DNA from: Acidobacteriota bacterium
GTDB lineage: Bacteria; Acidobacteriota; Vicinamibacteria; Vicinamibacterales; SCN-69-37
Length of the DNA stretch: 38,361 bases
Direction of reading: 5' to 3'
NCBI GenBank assembly: GCA_016716905.1
Contig: JADJUS010000020.1
Span: 1 to 38,361, forward strand
Part shown: positions 21,580-30,155 of the stretch, piece by piece
Layout of the letters: each line of letters begins with the position of its first letter
How positions within the stretch are numbered: the stretch's first letter is position 1
Program-made: the position numbers and the translations under genes
The notes under the pieces: generated by a model
Told to the model about the DNA's origin: nothing
The model's database searches: none
The model's input: the letters and a program-made list of their open reading frames with translations, nothing else

Positions 21580-22510
21580 CGTAACATTAGGCCGGGAGAG
21601 AGAAAACTTGAATTTTCTGACATATAGGAACAAAGTCGTGCAAGCCAGAAAGAACAAAATCGAAAAAAGGGAAAGATGAAAAAAAGACAAGGGTTTTGAC
21701 TGCTGAGACATAGAAATGCGAGGCTTTTGGGGCATTTAAAATCACGATTTTCCCCCATTTTAGGGGTCTCAACGTAACATTAGGCCCGGAGAGAGAAAAC
21801 TTGAATTTTCTGACATATAGGAACAAAGTCGTACAAGCCCGAAAGAACAAAATCGAAAAAAGGGAAAGATGAAAAAAAGACAAGGGTTTTGACTGCTGAG
21901 ACATAGAGATGCGAGGCTTTTGGGGCATTTAAAATCACGATTTTCCCCCATTTTAGGGGTCTCAACGTAACATTAGGCCCGGAGAGAAAACTTGAATTTT
22001 CTGACATATAGGAACAAAGTCGTACAAGCCCGAAAGAACAAAATCGAAAAAAGGGAAAGATGAAAAAAAAGACAAGGGTTTTGACTGCTGAGACATAGAA
22101 ATGCGAGGCTTTTAGGGCATTTAAAATCACGATTTTCCCCCATTTTAGGGGTCTCAACGTAACATTAGGCCCGGAGAGAGAAAACTTGAATTTTCTGACA
22201 TATAGGAACAAAGTCGTACAAGCCCGAAAGAACAAAATCGAAAAAAGGGAAAGATGAAAAAAAGACAAGGGTTTTGACTGCTGAGACATAGAAATGCGAG
22301 GCTTTTGGGGCATTTAAAATCACGATTTTCCCCCATTTTAGGGGTCTCAACGTAACATTAGGCCGGGAGAGAGAAAACTTGAATTTTCTGACATATAGGA
22401 ACAAAGTCGTACAAGCCCGAAAGAACAAAATCGAAAAAGGGGAAAGATGAAAAAAAGACAAGGGTTTTGACTGCTGAGACATAGAAATGCGAGGCTTTTA
22501 GGGCATTTAA
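21580..22510 (-). repeat. Right arm of central inverted repeat: about five tandem units
   Basis: Reverse-complement copies of the left arm, with the CCCCCATTTTAGGGGTC anchor near 21760, 21950, 22140 and 22330, ending in a partial unit at GGGCATTTAAA. Arm length (931 bp) closely matches the left arm (932 bp). The copies share variants specific to this arm, such as GACTGCTGAGAC where the left arm reads GTCTCAGTAGTC, and CCAGAAAG in the first copy. This argues that the arms are partly homogenised internally and not an artefactual fold-back of one arm. Confidence 0.93.
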
Positions 22511-22646
22511 AAAAAAAAGGGGGTTGGGGGTTAATAAGAGTATAACCACTAAAAATAATACCTTATAACTAAAATAAAGTTGTCAACAACCCTGCAATAA
22601 CTATATTCTATATAGTCTTATAAATAACGTAACGTAAAGAACTAAG
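22511..22646. promoter_or_regulatory. Spacer between central repeat and nad6
   Basis: 136 bp without an ORF. It opens with an A10 tract (completed from the repeat end) followed by GGGGGTTGGGGGTT, two runs of five G, a striking sequence in an A+T-rich genome. Further on are GTTGTCAACAAC, a 12-bp perfect palindrome, and CTATATAG. These are candidates for promoter or processing signals for the rightward transcript. Confidence 0.4.
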
Positions 22647-23315
22647 ATGTTTACATTAATGTCAGAAACCACTAATTACTTTTTCAGTTTAACAAAAAAT
22701 TTAATATATCTAAACTCTGTAGACTTTTTAATATTCACAGGGATTCTTTTTAACTTATGATATGCTTTATCTATTTACGTTTTTAGAAAAAAATTTATTT
22801 TTTTTTTATTTTTTTTATTTTTTTTATCAGTGTGAGGTTTTTATTATTCATGAGATGGGTGAACTTGTTTACTTTTACTAACAGAGCTACTAGTTATTTT
22901 ACTTTTTTTACTAGTTTGATTAACTTTTAAATTTTCTGACAATAATAATAGTATTTTACAAAAATTTAAAATACCTTTTTTCATTTTTTCATTTTTTTTC
23001 TATACACTTTTGTTAGGCGATGATTATTCAAATTTTTATTATACTTATTACTCATTATATTGATTAAAACACAGCGTTATAAGTTCAGATTTTCATGTTA
23101 TGTTTAAATTTTTTTTTTTAGATTACTCAATTACTGTTTTTTACTTAACTCTTATTCTTAGTCTTATTAGTATTTTTTTTATTTGTTTTTATTTAACTTT
23201 AAAAAAAACACAAAGCGTCACTAAGAAAAAAAAAAAAACAGTTCACATACTAAGAAAACAACAAATGACTAAACAAGCGTTGTTTAAGAGTCAATTAAGA
23301 ACTTTTCAGTTATAA
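22647..23315 (+). CDS. nad6: NADH dehydrogenase subunit 6 (ymf62-type), divergent
   Basis: A 222-residue protein, the first gene to the right of the repeat, starting at ATG 22647. It needs many TGA Trp codons. Five hydrophobic segments are seen. The stretch SWDGWTCLLLLTELLVILLF carries an acidic residue in a membrane helix as in the NAD6 helix with the pi-bulge. The C-terminal tail is very basic (KKKKKTVHILRKQQ). The frame is like the ciliate reading frame assigned to nad6; similarity to bacterial NuoJ is weak, so this is moderate. Confidence 0.6.
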
Positions 23316-23325
23316 TTATTATAAA

Positions 23326-23685
23326 ATGTTTCAAAAAAATAGTTTTAGTATACCTAGCGATTCTAGTGGTATTTTATTAGTAAAAGTTATACAGACTCGT
23401 AGGTGCAGTACACGACGTCATGCTGGTATTGGAAAGTTTTTACGAGTAGTTTTGAGAAATACAAAAGTTAAATTAAATAAAAGACGTAAACGTAGAGTAA
23501 GAGCTATCGTGATTAGATCTCAGAGTTATTATACAAAAAACGGGGGGATGTACTATCAATATGCAGTTAATAGTCTAGTTTTATTAAAAAAACGAATGAA
23601 TACTATGGGTAAAGAACTTTATGGACCTACTTCAAAAGTTTTAAAAATAAGAAAATTTAGAATAGCATTTCGTTATATATTTTAA
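23326..23685 (+). CDS. rpl14: Ribosomal protein uL14
   Basis: A 119-residue protein, the standard length for uL14. Motifs in order: VIQTRRCSTRRHAGIGKFLR in the place of the family's G-A-R-x-x-x-x-I-x-V strand; VRAIVIRSQ (AVIVRT in bacteria); NGGMYYQYAVNSLVLLKK (DG-x-x-x-x-F-x-x-N-x-x-V-x-I); and MGKELYGPTSKVLK (GTRIFGPVTREL). It begins at ATG 23326, 10 nt after nad6. uL14 forms an intersubunit bridge on the large subunit. Confidence 0.92.
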   Translation: MFQKNSFSIPSDSSGILLVKVIQTRRCSTRRHAGIGKFLRVVLRNTKVKLNKRRKRRVRAIVIRSQSYYTKNGGMYYQYAVNSLVLLKKRMNTMGKELYGPTSKVLKIRKFRIAFRYIF

Positions 23686-23717
23686 TTATATAAATATTAA
23701 ATTGTTTTATATAATAT

Positions 23718-23963
23718 TTGTCTTTCTTTAGTAAACTTTTTAGTAATGTTAAATTTAGACCTTCAAAAAATTACAATAACAATATTTTTTTTTTAAAAAA
23801 TTCATTATCTTTTTGATATAACCATACACTTTATCTACATGCTTTTTTACCGACTAAAAACTTAACTATTAAATTTTTTAAAAATAATAAATTAAGTTTA
23901 AAAGTTGTTGTTATCGTTTTTGTATTTTTTTTAATATTAATTAGCACTTTAATTTTATTATAA
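23718..23963 (+). CDS. Small ORF with C-terminal membrane helix (ORF81)
   Basis: An 81-codon frame opening at TTG and ending 5 nt before tRNA-Glu. One TGA Trp (LSFWYNH). The N-terminal 55 residues are polar and basic; the C-terminal SLKVVVIVFVFFLILISTLILL is a clear membrane helix. No family recognised. A tail-anchored small subunit of a respiratory or ATP synthase complex would fit the shape. There is no ATG start, so the exact 5' end is uncertain. Confidence 0.5.
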
Positions 23964-23968
23964 AAAAA

Positions 23969-24040
23969 GCTTTAGTCGTCTAGTGGTTAGGACAGCAGGC
24001 TTTCAACCTGCTAACCCGGGTTCAAATCCCGGCTAAAGCA
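23969..24040 (+). tRNA. trnE: tRNA-Glu (UUC)
   Basis: A canonical 72-nt cloverleaf: acceptor gctttag/ctaaagc, anticodon stem AGCAGG/CCTGCT with loop CTTTCAA (anticodon UUC), T-stem and loop CCGGGTTCAAATCCCGG, discriminator A. The T-stem is unusually G+C-rich for this genome. Confidence 0.97.
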
Positions 24041-24073
24041 ATTATTTAAAAACTAATTATTTTTAAATAACGT

Positions 24074-24385
24074 ATACTTAATAATTTTAATTTTTTACAA
24101 ATAGTATACTTTACAACACTAAATAATCCAAAGAGAAACAAAAACAAAAAAAGTAAACAAATAAAAAAAATAAGTAATGTTGTTTGATCTTTAGCTAAAG
24201 TTTTTCAAACTTTTTTTAAAAAACCTAGAGTAAATGTTTCTTATTCATATAAATATAAACAAAATAGTTTATTAGTTTATTTGTGGGGGGTTTGTAATCC
24301 TGGTGATAGAGTTCACATATCTTCTTGCAAATTTATTAACTTTATTTATAATTTTTATCGACAATTTGTTAACTTTATTTATTAA
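24074..24385 (+). CDS. Possible basic ORF upstream of rnl (ORF103)
   Basis: An open frame of 103 codons between tRNA-Glu and the main rnl piece, with no ATG; ATA at 24074 is a possible start. It has a Lys/Asn-rich N-terminus (NNPKRNKNKKSKQIKK), a TGA Trp, and then NSLLVYLWGVCNPGDRV. The region also contains an imperfect direct repeat of about 18 bp around TTAACTTTATTTAT, which makes part of the C-terminus low-complexity. It may be a gene or a spacer leading to rnl; I cannot decide. Confidence 0.3.
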
Positions 24386-26640
24386 TTTTTTATAAGTAAG
24401 CGTTAAGTTGAATGAAGTTGTTAAACTTCTGCTAATTTTCTTTAGGTTTGATAGCGAAGAGTACCGCGAGGGAAAGGTCGCCATGCTTTGAATATCCATG
24501 AGATCTGAAATTTGACGCAAAAATCAAATAATGCGTATATGAGTTAATTATTAATGTAATTAAGTAAACATTGTTTTATATTAGTGTGTTATTGTACCTT
24601 TTGTATAATGGGTTAGCGAGTTATTATTGCAAGCGAGCGAGAGCGTAGTGAAAATAATTTAGTTTGTAATAATAGACCCGAAACCAGGCGATCTAACAAT
24701 GAACAAGTATTAGACTGAACTCGTAAATGTTGCAAAATTTTGGGATGATTTGTTGTTAGGGGTGAAAGGCTTATCAAGCTTGGTTATAGCTGGTTCTCCA
24801 CGAAATCTATTTAAGTAGAGTGATTTTTAAGAAATTATTCAGGTAATTCTCTAGTAAGATACTGTATTTTATTAATGTCTGAATTGGATAGTTTTAAAAA
24901 ATTAAGCAGACTTATGGCGCTAAGGTCTTAGGTCGAGAGGGAAACAGCCCAGAGTACATGTTAAAGTGACTAATTAAATCTAGTGAAAAAGGTGTAGCAA
25001 TTTTTTAGTAAATAGGTAGGCTTGGAAACAGCCATCCTTTAAAGAAAGCGTAAAAGTTCAAGGACTAATTGTGGGTTTTGTAAACCTGGAATCTATGCCT
25101 AAAAATTAAAGTCAAAATGATTTAAACTGAAACAGTATTATAAGGTAGTGGAGTGTGGTTTAACTCACAGAAGATAAATTGTCAAATTTGTTGGAGAGAT
25201 AACTATCAATTATGCTAACATGAGTAATAGACTATTTTTGAAAAAAAAATACATCGAATATTTACATGGTTTTACAGTAAAGATAATCTGACTGTATAAA
25301 ATTCGGCAACTAAGCTTTTAATCAACATTAAAAGTGATGTGTGTTAAGTTTTATATTGTAATGTAGTTATGCGAATATTTAATTAACAAAGTTATAAAAA
25401 CTGGAAAAAAACTTAAATTAAACCGTACAAATACCAACACAGGTAAATTGATTGAGTAAATTAAGATGAAAGAGTGAATAATACTAAAGGAACTCGGCAA
25501 AATTTCTCTGTAACTTCGGGATAAAGAGAACTAATTAGAAGTATGATCTAAGAGGGGGTAGCGACTGTTTATTAAAAACATAAGACTTTGCTAAATAGAA
25601 ATATGATGTATAAAGTCTGACACCTGCCCGGTGCTGCAAGATGAAGTTTACTGTGAAAGCAGTAATATAAGTCCCAGTAAACGGCGGCTGTAACCCTGAC
25701 AGTCCTAAGGTAGCAAAATCCCTTGACGGGTAAGTTCCGTCCTGCACGAATGGTGTAACGACTGCCCCACTGTCTCTAGTATTATCTCTATGAACTTGAA
25801 TTAGACGTGAAGATGCGTTAATGTACAGCTAGACGGAGAGACCCTATGCACCTTTACTGTTATCTAATATTTTTTTTTTTTAAGCTTTAAAATAGGTATG
25901 TAGTAATATAATATAATTGGAAAACTACTTTAATTTTTAAAGAAAGATAACTAAAATATAAACAATGTTTTAGAATGTTTGAAAGACAGTTTGGCTGGGG
26001 CGGCAACCTTCCAAAGTGTAACGAAGGTGAATATTGGTTTAAGTTATGCAACAAGCAGAGAAGGCAGAATAAAAAACTTAAGCTAGATTAGTTTACTAAC
26101 AAGTAAGCTAAGGACTATGTCTGTTATAATGACCCGATTTTTTATAAAGCAGAGAAAATCGTTCAACGGATAAAAGGTACGCTAGGGATAACAGGCTGAT
26201 ATTCTCTTAGAGGCCTTATCGAAGAGATTGTTTGGCACCTCGATGTCGGCTCATCATATCCTGGTGGAGCATACGCTGCCAAGGGTTCGGCTGTTCGCCG
26301 AATAAAATGGTACGTGAGCTGGGTTTAAAACGTCGTGAGACAGTTTGGTCCCTATCTACTGTACACCTTAAAAAAAAAATTATTTTTACTTCAGTACGAG
26401 AGGACCGAGGACAGAAAGCCAATTGTTATCAGTTATATAAAGCACTTATGTAAGCTGAAAAGCTAAGCTTTTTAATGTAACCACACGTTAATGTGGGAAC
26501 TTAGTAATTTTTTTTTTAAATAGGCGAGTTGTAGACTACAACTATAAATACGAAATTTTTCGTAAGATTATTAAACATTAAGCGATTAATGGAGATAATT
26601 AAGTATCAGGCCTAAAATAACTGATTTAAAAAGTGTAAAC
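24386..26640 (+). rRNA. rnl_b: Large-subunit rRNA, main piece (domains I end to VI)
   Basis: The 5' part starts within domain I (GAGTACCGCGAGGGAAAGG) and goes on through CCTTTTGTATAATGGGTTAG, ATAGCTGGTTCTCCACGAAA, the GGTAAGTTCCGTCCTGCACG region, peptidyl-transferase-centre sequences (CCTCGATGTCGGCTCATC) and the sarcin-ricin loop AGTACGAGAGGACC. The start of the molecule (E. coli ~1-280) is absent here; it is found downstream at 26780-27025. So the two modules are in swapped order, as known for Tetrahymena. Ends are estimated. Confidence 0.94.
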
Positions 26641-26686
26641 TTATAATTGTATTTTAAATACAAAACTATTTATAATAGACCTATGC

Positions 26687-26766
26687 GGGATGATGGCTGA
26701 GTGGTTAAAGCGACAGACTGTAAATCTGTTGGGTGACCGTCGTTGGTTCGAATCCAACTCATTCCA
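26687..26766 (+). tRNA. trnY: tRNA-Tyr (GUA)
   Basis: An 80-nt class II tRNA with a long variable arm (TTGGGTGACCGTC). Acceptor gggatga/tcattcc, anticodon stem CAGA/TCTG with loop CTGTAAA giving GUA, T-loop TTCGAAT, discriminator A. It lies between the 3' end of the main rnl piece and the 5' rnl piece, so its excision probably separates the two rRNA parts. Confidence 0.96.
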
Positions 26767-26779
26767 AAAAAAAAAGTCA

Positions 26780-27025
26780 GTATTAAAAATGCGTCAGATG
26801 GATGCCTATAACCTAAACTTTGATTTAACTTATGTATGTTTGTCAGTTATAAATGTAATAAATACATTAATCAAAAAAAAATATTGAATTAAATTATTTA
26901 AGTAAATATTAATATAAAAATCAACTGAGATCAATAGTAAAGACGATTGAATAAAAGCAGTACACTCAACATAAAACTATCTGGAAAGATGGGCAATATT
27001 AGTAATAGTCTAAAAACGTTGATGT
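26780..27025 (+). rRNA. rnl_a: Large-subunit rRNA, 5' piece
   Basis: Contains GATGGATGCCT near the start, matching the 5' LSU motif GGTGGATGCC, and further on AAATCAACTGAGATCAATAG with AGTAAAGACGATTGAATAAA, matching the AAATCAACCGAGATTCCC and AGTAGCGGCGAGCGAA motifs. CTATCTGGAAAGATGGGCAA corresponds to GTCTGGAAAGGCGCGCGAT. It therefore supplies LSU positions ~1-320 that the main piece lacks. It is bounded by tRNA-Tyr and tRNA-Met, both likely processing punctuation. Confidence 0.9.
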
Positions 27026-27028
27026 TTT

Positions 27029-27095
27029 GCTGCGCGGAGGTCCAATCCGGGCTCATAACCCACAGATTCGCTAGGTTCGATTCCTAGCCGCGGCT
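27029..27095 (+). tRNA. trnM: Aberrant tRNA-Met (CAU), probable initiator
   Basis: The anticodon region CCGGGCTCATAACCC is identical to that of bacterial initiator tRNA (three G-C pairs around loop CTCATAA). T-arm CTAGGTTCGATTCCTAG is normal. The acceptor pairs gctgcg with cgcggc. The D-arm is shortened: only about 13 nt (GGAGGTCCAATCC, perhaps a 3-bp stem) lies between acceptor and anticodon arms, and the anticodon stem has just 3 good pairs. Total about 67 nt. The deviation is unusual but the identity elements are strong. Confidence 0.85.
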
Positions 27096-27097
27096 TA

Positions 27098-27177
27098 GCT
27101 TGTATGGCGAAATTGGTATACGCGTACGACTTAAAATCGTATCCGAAAGGGTGTTGGTTCGACTCCAGCTATAAGCA
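27098..27177 (+). tRNA. trnL: tRNA-Leu (UAA)
   Basis: An 80-nt class II tRNA: acceptor gcttgta/tataagc, anticodon stem TACGA/TCGTA with loop CTTAAAA (UAA), a variable arm (TCCGAAAGGGT), and T-loop TTCGACT. It begins 2 nt after tRNA-Met. It reads UUA and UUG, by far the most used Leu codons here. Confidence 0.96.
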
Positions 27178-27178
27178 T

Positions 27179-27406
27179 TTGACTAATTTTTTTGTTTTAA
27201 GAAAAAATAGAATCTTTAATAAAAGTAGATATTCAAGAAACAGACAATTAGCAAGAGTTATTTTTTATTTTGCTTTGTATATAAATATTATAGTTATATA
27301 CGGAGTATTTTTTGTTTTTTATGGTTTAACTTTTAACACTAATTTTTTTTGATTTATTCCTTATATTGAAACTTTAATAGCTTTCGGTTTATTTTTATTA
27401 GCGTAA
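27179..27406 (+). CDS. Small two-helix membrane ORF (ORF75)
   Basis: A 75-codon frame that starts at TTG directly after tRNA-Leu; the longer open frame runs through the tRNA and is not real there. The N-terminal block LRKNRIFNKSRYSRNRQLAR is very basic and looks constrained, followed by two hydrophobic segments (FYFALYINIIVIYGVFFVFY and FIPYIETLIAFGLFLL). One TGA Trp. The basic R-Y-S-R-N-R-Q block gives me the impression of a conserved ciliate mitochondrial protein, but I cannot name it with confidence. A small inner-membrane subunit is likely. Confidence 0.7.
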
Positions 27407-27410
27407 TAAG

Positions 27411-27698
27411 ATGTTTTCATTTTTTTTTAGTAAAGACTTTTATAGATTTTTAAAATCAGGAATGTTGTTAGATTTTATAATAAAAAAAACAGCTTATAAT
27501 ATTTTATATAAGTTATATTTATTTTCTAATGTTATTTTTTCAGAAAAGTATTTTATTGAGTATAATTTTTTAAAATTAGAAAAATTTACAAATTTTTTAT
27601 TTAAAGTAATGGAATTTTTTCAAAAAAAATTCAGTGCCTCAAGTATAAGTTTTTTAATAGCTTTATTAATTTTTTTATTATGCGTTACTATTTACTAA
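27411..27698 (+). CDS. Small ORF with C-terminal membrane helix (ORF95)
   Basis: 95 codons from ATG 27411, 4 nt after ORF75. The body is Phe- and Lys-rich, amphipathic and probably helical (FLFKVMEFFQKKFSASS), with a C-terminal membrane anchor ISFLIALLIFLLCVTIY. No TGA codons, so it is intact under either code. Family not recognised. A tail-anchored accessory subunit is the most that can be said. Confidence 0.65.
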   Translation: MFSFFFSKDFYRFLKSGMLLDFIIKKTAYNILYKLYLFSNVIFSEKYFIEYNFLKLEKFTNFLFKVMEFFQKKFSASSISFLIALLIFLLCVTIY

Positions 27699-27767
27699 AT
27701 TTAATTTTTATTAAATTATATTATTTATTGTATTTATTAATGGTCAGTTTATACTTTTTTTTTAGTC

Positions 27768-28280
27768 ATTATATATTATTCGTCATTATTTGCTCTTTTT
27801 GGTGCGTTTTATGCTTTTAAAATTATTTTTCAAATTTCTAGCAATTCGCCAAAAATTATTTATCAAAATATGGTTAGACAATATTTACCAAAATATGTAA
27901 TTTATGCAATAATTTTACAATTTATAGGTATTGTACCTTCAGTAGTTTTCTATATAAAATATTGTTTTTTTACTAACGCACCCTATATAAAATATTTTTA
28001 TGGAATATTGTTTTTATTTCTAAATTTATTAGTTTCTATCTTTTTTTATTTACAATTTTTTAAAAAATGAAATGTTATGACCGCTGAGGAGTATCGCTAT
28101 GCTGCTTCTTTTAGAAGAATAAAACATTCAGAAGACCTTGAAATTTATAGTCATTTTGGTAGTGATTGAACAAAAAGATATTATTTTGTTTATTTTTTAT
28201 TATTTTATATTCTTTTAAACTTTATTGCACCTTTTTACTTTCAAGATCTTTTTCAGATATTATATGCGGTTATTCTTTAA
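27768..28280 (+). CDS. Four-helix membrane ORF, start obscured by a T9 tract (ORF171)
   Basis: About 171 codons ending in TAA 7 nt before nad4. At least three to four hydrophobic segments, a central VRQYLPKYVIYAIILQF and a C-terminal soluble loop MTAEEYRYAASFRRIKHSED before the last helix. There is no ATG in this frame until codon 35; I list an ATT/ATA start. The attractive start ATGGTCAGTTTA at 27740 is out of frame by one base, separated by a run of nine T (27755-27763). With eight T the frames would join to give MVSLYFFLVIIYY. Function unknown. Confidence 0.65.
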
Positions 28281-28287
28281 TAATTAA

Positions 28288-29736
28288 ATGGTCGGTATTA
28301 TCAATCCAACTTATTTAGAGGTATTTTTACTGTCGGCATCCCTGTTAAACTATTTCGTAATGTTTTTTTTTTTTATTCATTTTTGTTTATTTTTAGTTGT
28401 TTTTTCTACTCATTTGTGAAAAAAATTATTAAATAAGTTAAATATTATATTTAGATATTTCTTCACTGTTGTTATTATTATTTTTATATTATACTTTTTT
28501 AAACTATACTTAATCTTTAAATATGGTGCTGTTAATGTACCTGGTTATGGTTTGAATTTTCATCAAGTTAATTTTTTTTTCTTTGGTGATACTCTTATAT
28601 GCTTAGCTTTATTCATAACAACTATAAGTTGAATTTATTTAGGAGAAAGATACCTATTAAACAATCTTTTTTTTGTTATGTATTTTTTAGTGTTTATTGT
28701 TTGTACTATTGGAATGGTATCGACTTCTAATGTTCTTTCTGTAATTTTATTCTTTGAATTAATATTTTTACCATCTTTATTTTTTGTTTATAAGTTTGGA
28801 TACTCAGATAAAGTTGAAAAAACTATTTTATATTTATTATTATGAACAATGACAGGTTCTTTAGCTGTATTAGGAGGAACCGCTTATTTGTACACAATTA
28901 CAAAATCGTTAGATATCTCTTTTTTATTAAAGTTTAAGTATTCAAATGATGAAAAAAATGTTTTATTTTTTTTATTTTTTTTTGGTTTTGGAGTTAAAAT
29001 ACCTATATGACCTTTTCATTACTGATTAACAAAAGTTCACGTAGAAGCTCCTACAGGTTTTTCTATATTTCTTAGTGGGTTTTTAGTAAAAACAGCTTTT
29101 TTTTGTTTAACTTACTTTTATCAAATGTTTGTCACTCCTCAACTAAAAAATATAGCACTTTGTTTTATTTTTGTGGGGGCTTTAGATGCATCTTTTAGAA
29201 TGTGATCTGTAACTGATATAAAAAGACTAATTGCATTTGCAACTATACAAGAAATGAATTTAATTTTTTTGTTTTTTATCTTATTAGGAAATAACAATTA
29301 TATCATTTTAAATATGTTTTTATTAGTACATGGTATTTTATCAGGTTTCTTATTTTTTTTAATAGACCAGGTTCAAAAACAATTTAGTACCAGAAATTTA
29401 ACATCTATTTCCGGCGCAGCTAGGTTATCACCAATGTTACATAATATTATATGATTTGCTATTTTAGTTTTTAGAGGTTTTCCAGTTTTTATCAAATTTT
29501 ATATAGAATATGAGTTACTGAATATTCTAACTATTAATTTTTATTTTTTAGGTTGTATTTTCTTTTTTTTAGTAAGTTTTTTTGGTATTATTGGATTTGC
29601 TAGAATTTGGTTTAGTATTATTTACGGACAACCGAGTATTAAGAATAGTAAACTTATATTTAAAAAAGATATAATGGTAGCTATTATTTTTATATTTATT
29701 TTAACATTTTTACAATTATTTATATTTATGTTTTAA
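28288..29736 (+). CDS. nad4: NADH dehydrogenase subunit 4
   Basis: A 482-residue antiporter-like subunit of complex I. Diagnostic motifs: LFFELIFLPSLFFVYKFG with the channel Glu, GVKIPMWPFHYWLTKVHVEA followed by PTGFSIFLSG, DIKRLIAFATIQEMNLI and HGILSGFLFFLIDQV. About 13-14 membrane helices. It starts with ATGGTCGGTATTATC at 28288, a start context shared almost exactly with nad3. TGA Trp codons are frequent. Confidence 0.97.
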
Positions 29737-29740
29737 TTTT

Positions 29741-29878
29741 ATGGTTAGGTTATTTCTTTCAGTTCTAAATTCAGTAAATAGTTATATAATGAGCTTAAGA
29801 TTATTAAAAAAAAACTTTTCAACTTTTTACTTTTATCTTTTTATAATTTCTTCTTTACTAATATTTTTTATAGTTTAA
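29741..29878 (+). CDS. Small single-helix ORF (ORF45)
   Basis: 45 codons, ATG 29741 (ATGGTTAGG), 4 nt after nad4; ends in TAA one base before the next ATG. A basic amphipathic N-terminus (SLRLLKKNFS) leads to one membrane helix YLFIISSLLIFFIV. It fits the small-subunit pattern of respiratory complexes. No family recognised; short and of low complexity, so only moderate confidence. Confidence 0.4.
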   Translation: MVRLFLSVLNSVNSYIMSLRLLKKNFSTFYFYLFIISSLLIFFIV

Positions 29879-29879
29879 T

Positions 29880-30155
29880 ATGTTCCTATTTTATTGAGTA
29901 GTTAATTTTTATAAATATATTATAAACATTATAATAAAATTTCACATTATATTGTTTATTTTATTTTTATTTTTATTTTTATTTTTATTTTTATTGTATG
30001 CTTTTTACTTATTTTTTAGTAAAAATATTAATTTTAGTAAAAACTTTAGTGTTATTATTTTATTTTTTTTATTTTTTATTAGTACTTTTTGATTAAATAT
30101 TAAAATAAATTTCATAGTATTTTATTTTAATAAAAATTTTTATTTATTTATTTAA
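29880..30155 (+). CDS. Hydrophobic two-helix ORF with TTTTTA microsatellite (ORF91)
   Basis: 91 codons from ATG 29880; its TAA shares one base with the nad9 ATG. The first helix is encoded by a run of the hexamer TTTTTA/ATTTTT (about 29955-29995), giving an alternating Leu-Phe string. A second hydrophobic segment is VIILFFLFFISTFW, the W being TGA. The exact overlap with nad9 supports a real gene, but the composition is so simple that the ORF could be fortuitous. No family recognised. Confidence 0.45.

Noticed and set aside
20622..22510. CRISPR-like array
   Set aside because: The units are about 190 bp with no unique spacers, and the array is inverted in the middle; this is a mitochondrial tandem repeat.
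20742..22549. Many ORFs of 60-177 codons on both strands inside the central array
   Set aside because: They recur in every repeat unit and on both strands, lack any protein-like composition pattern, and use TGA-free frames only because the repeat is G+C-richer. They are by-products of repetition.
25535..26453. ORFs on both strands between 25535 and 26453
   Set aside because: They lie inside the most conserved parts of the large-subunit rRNA (peptidyl transferase centre, sarcin-ricin loop).
26690..27352. Protein frames running through tRNA-Tyr and tRNA-Leu
   Set aside because: The tRNAs are complete; only the portion after tRNA-Leu (from 27179) is kept as a gene.
29955..29995. TTTTTA hexamer run as a regulatory repeat
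   Set aside because: It sits inside ORF91 and simply encodes alternating Leu-Phe in a membrane segment; other T-rich membrane genes show milder forms of the same bias.
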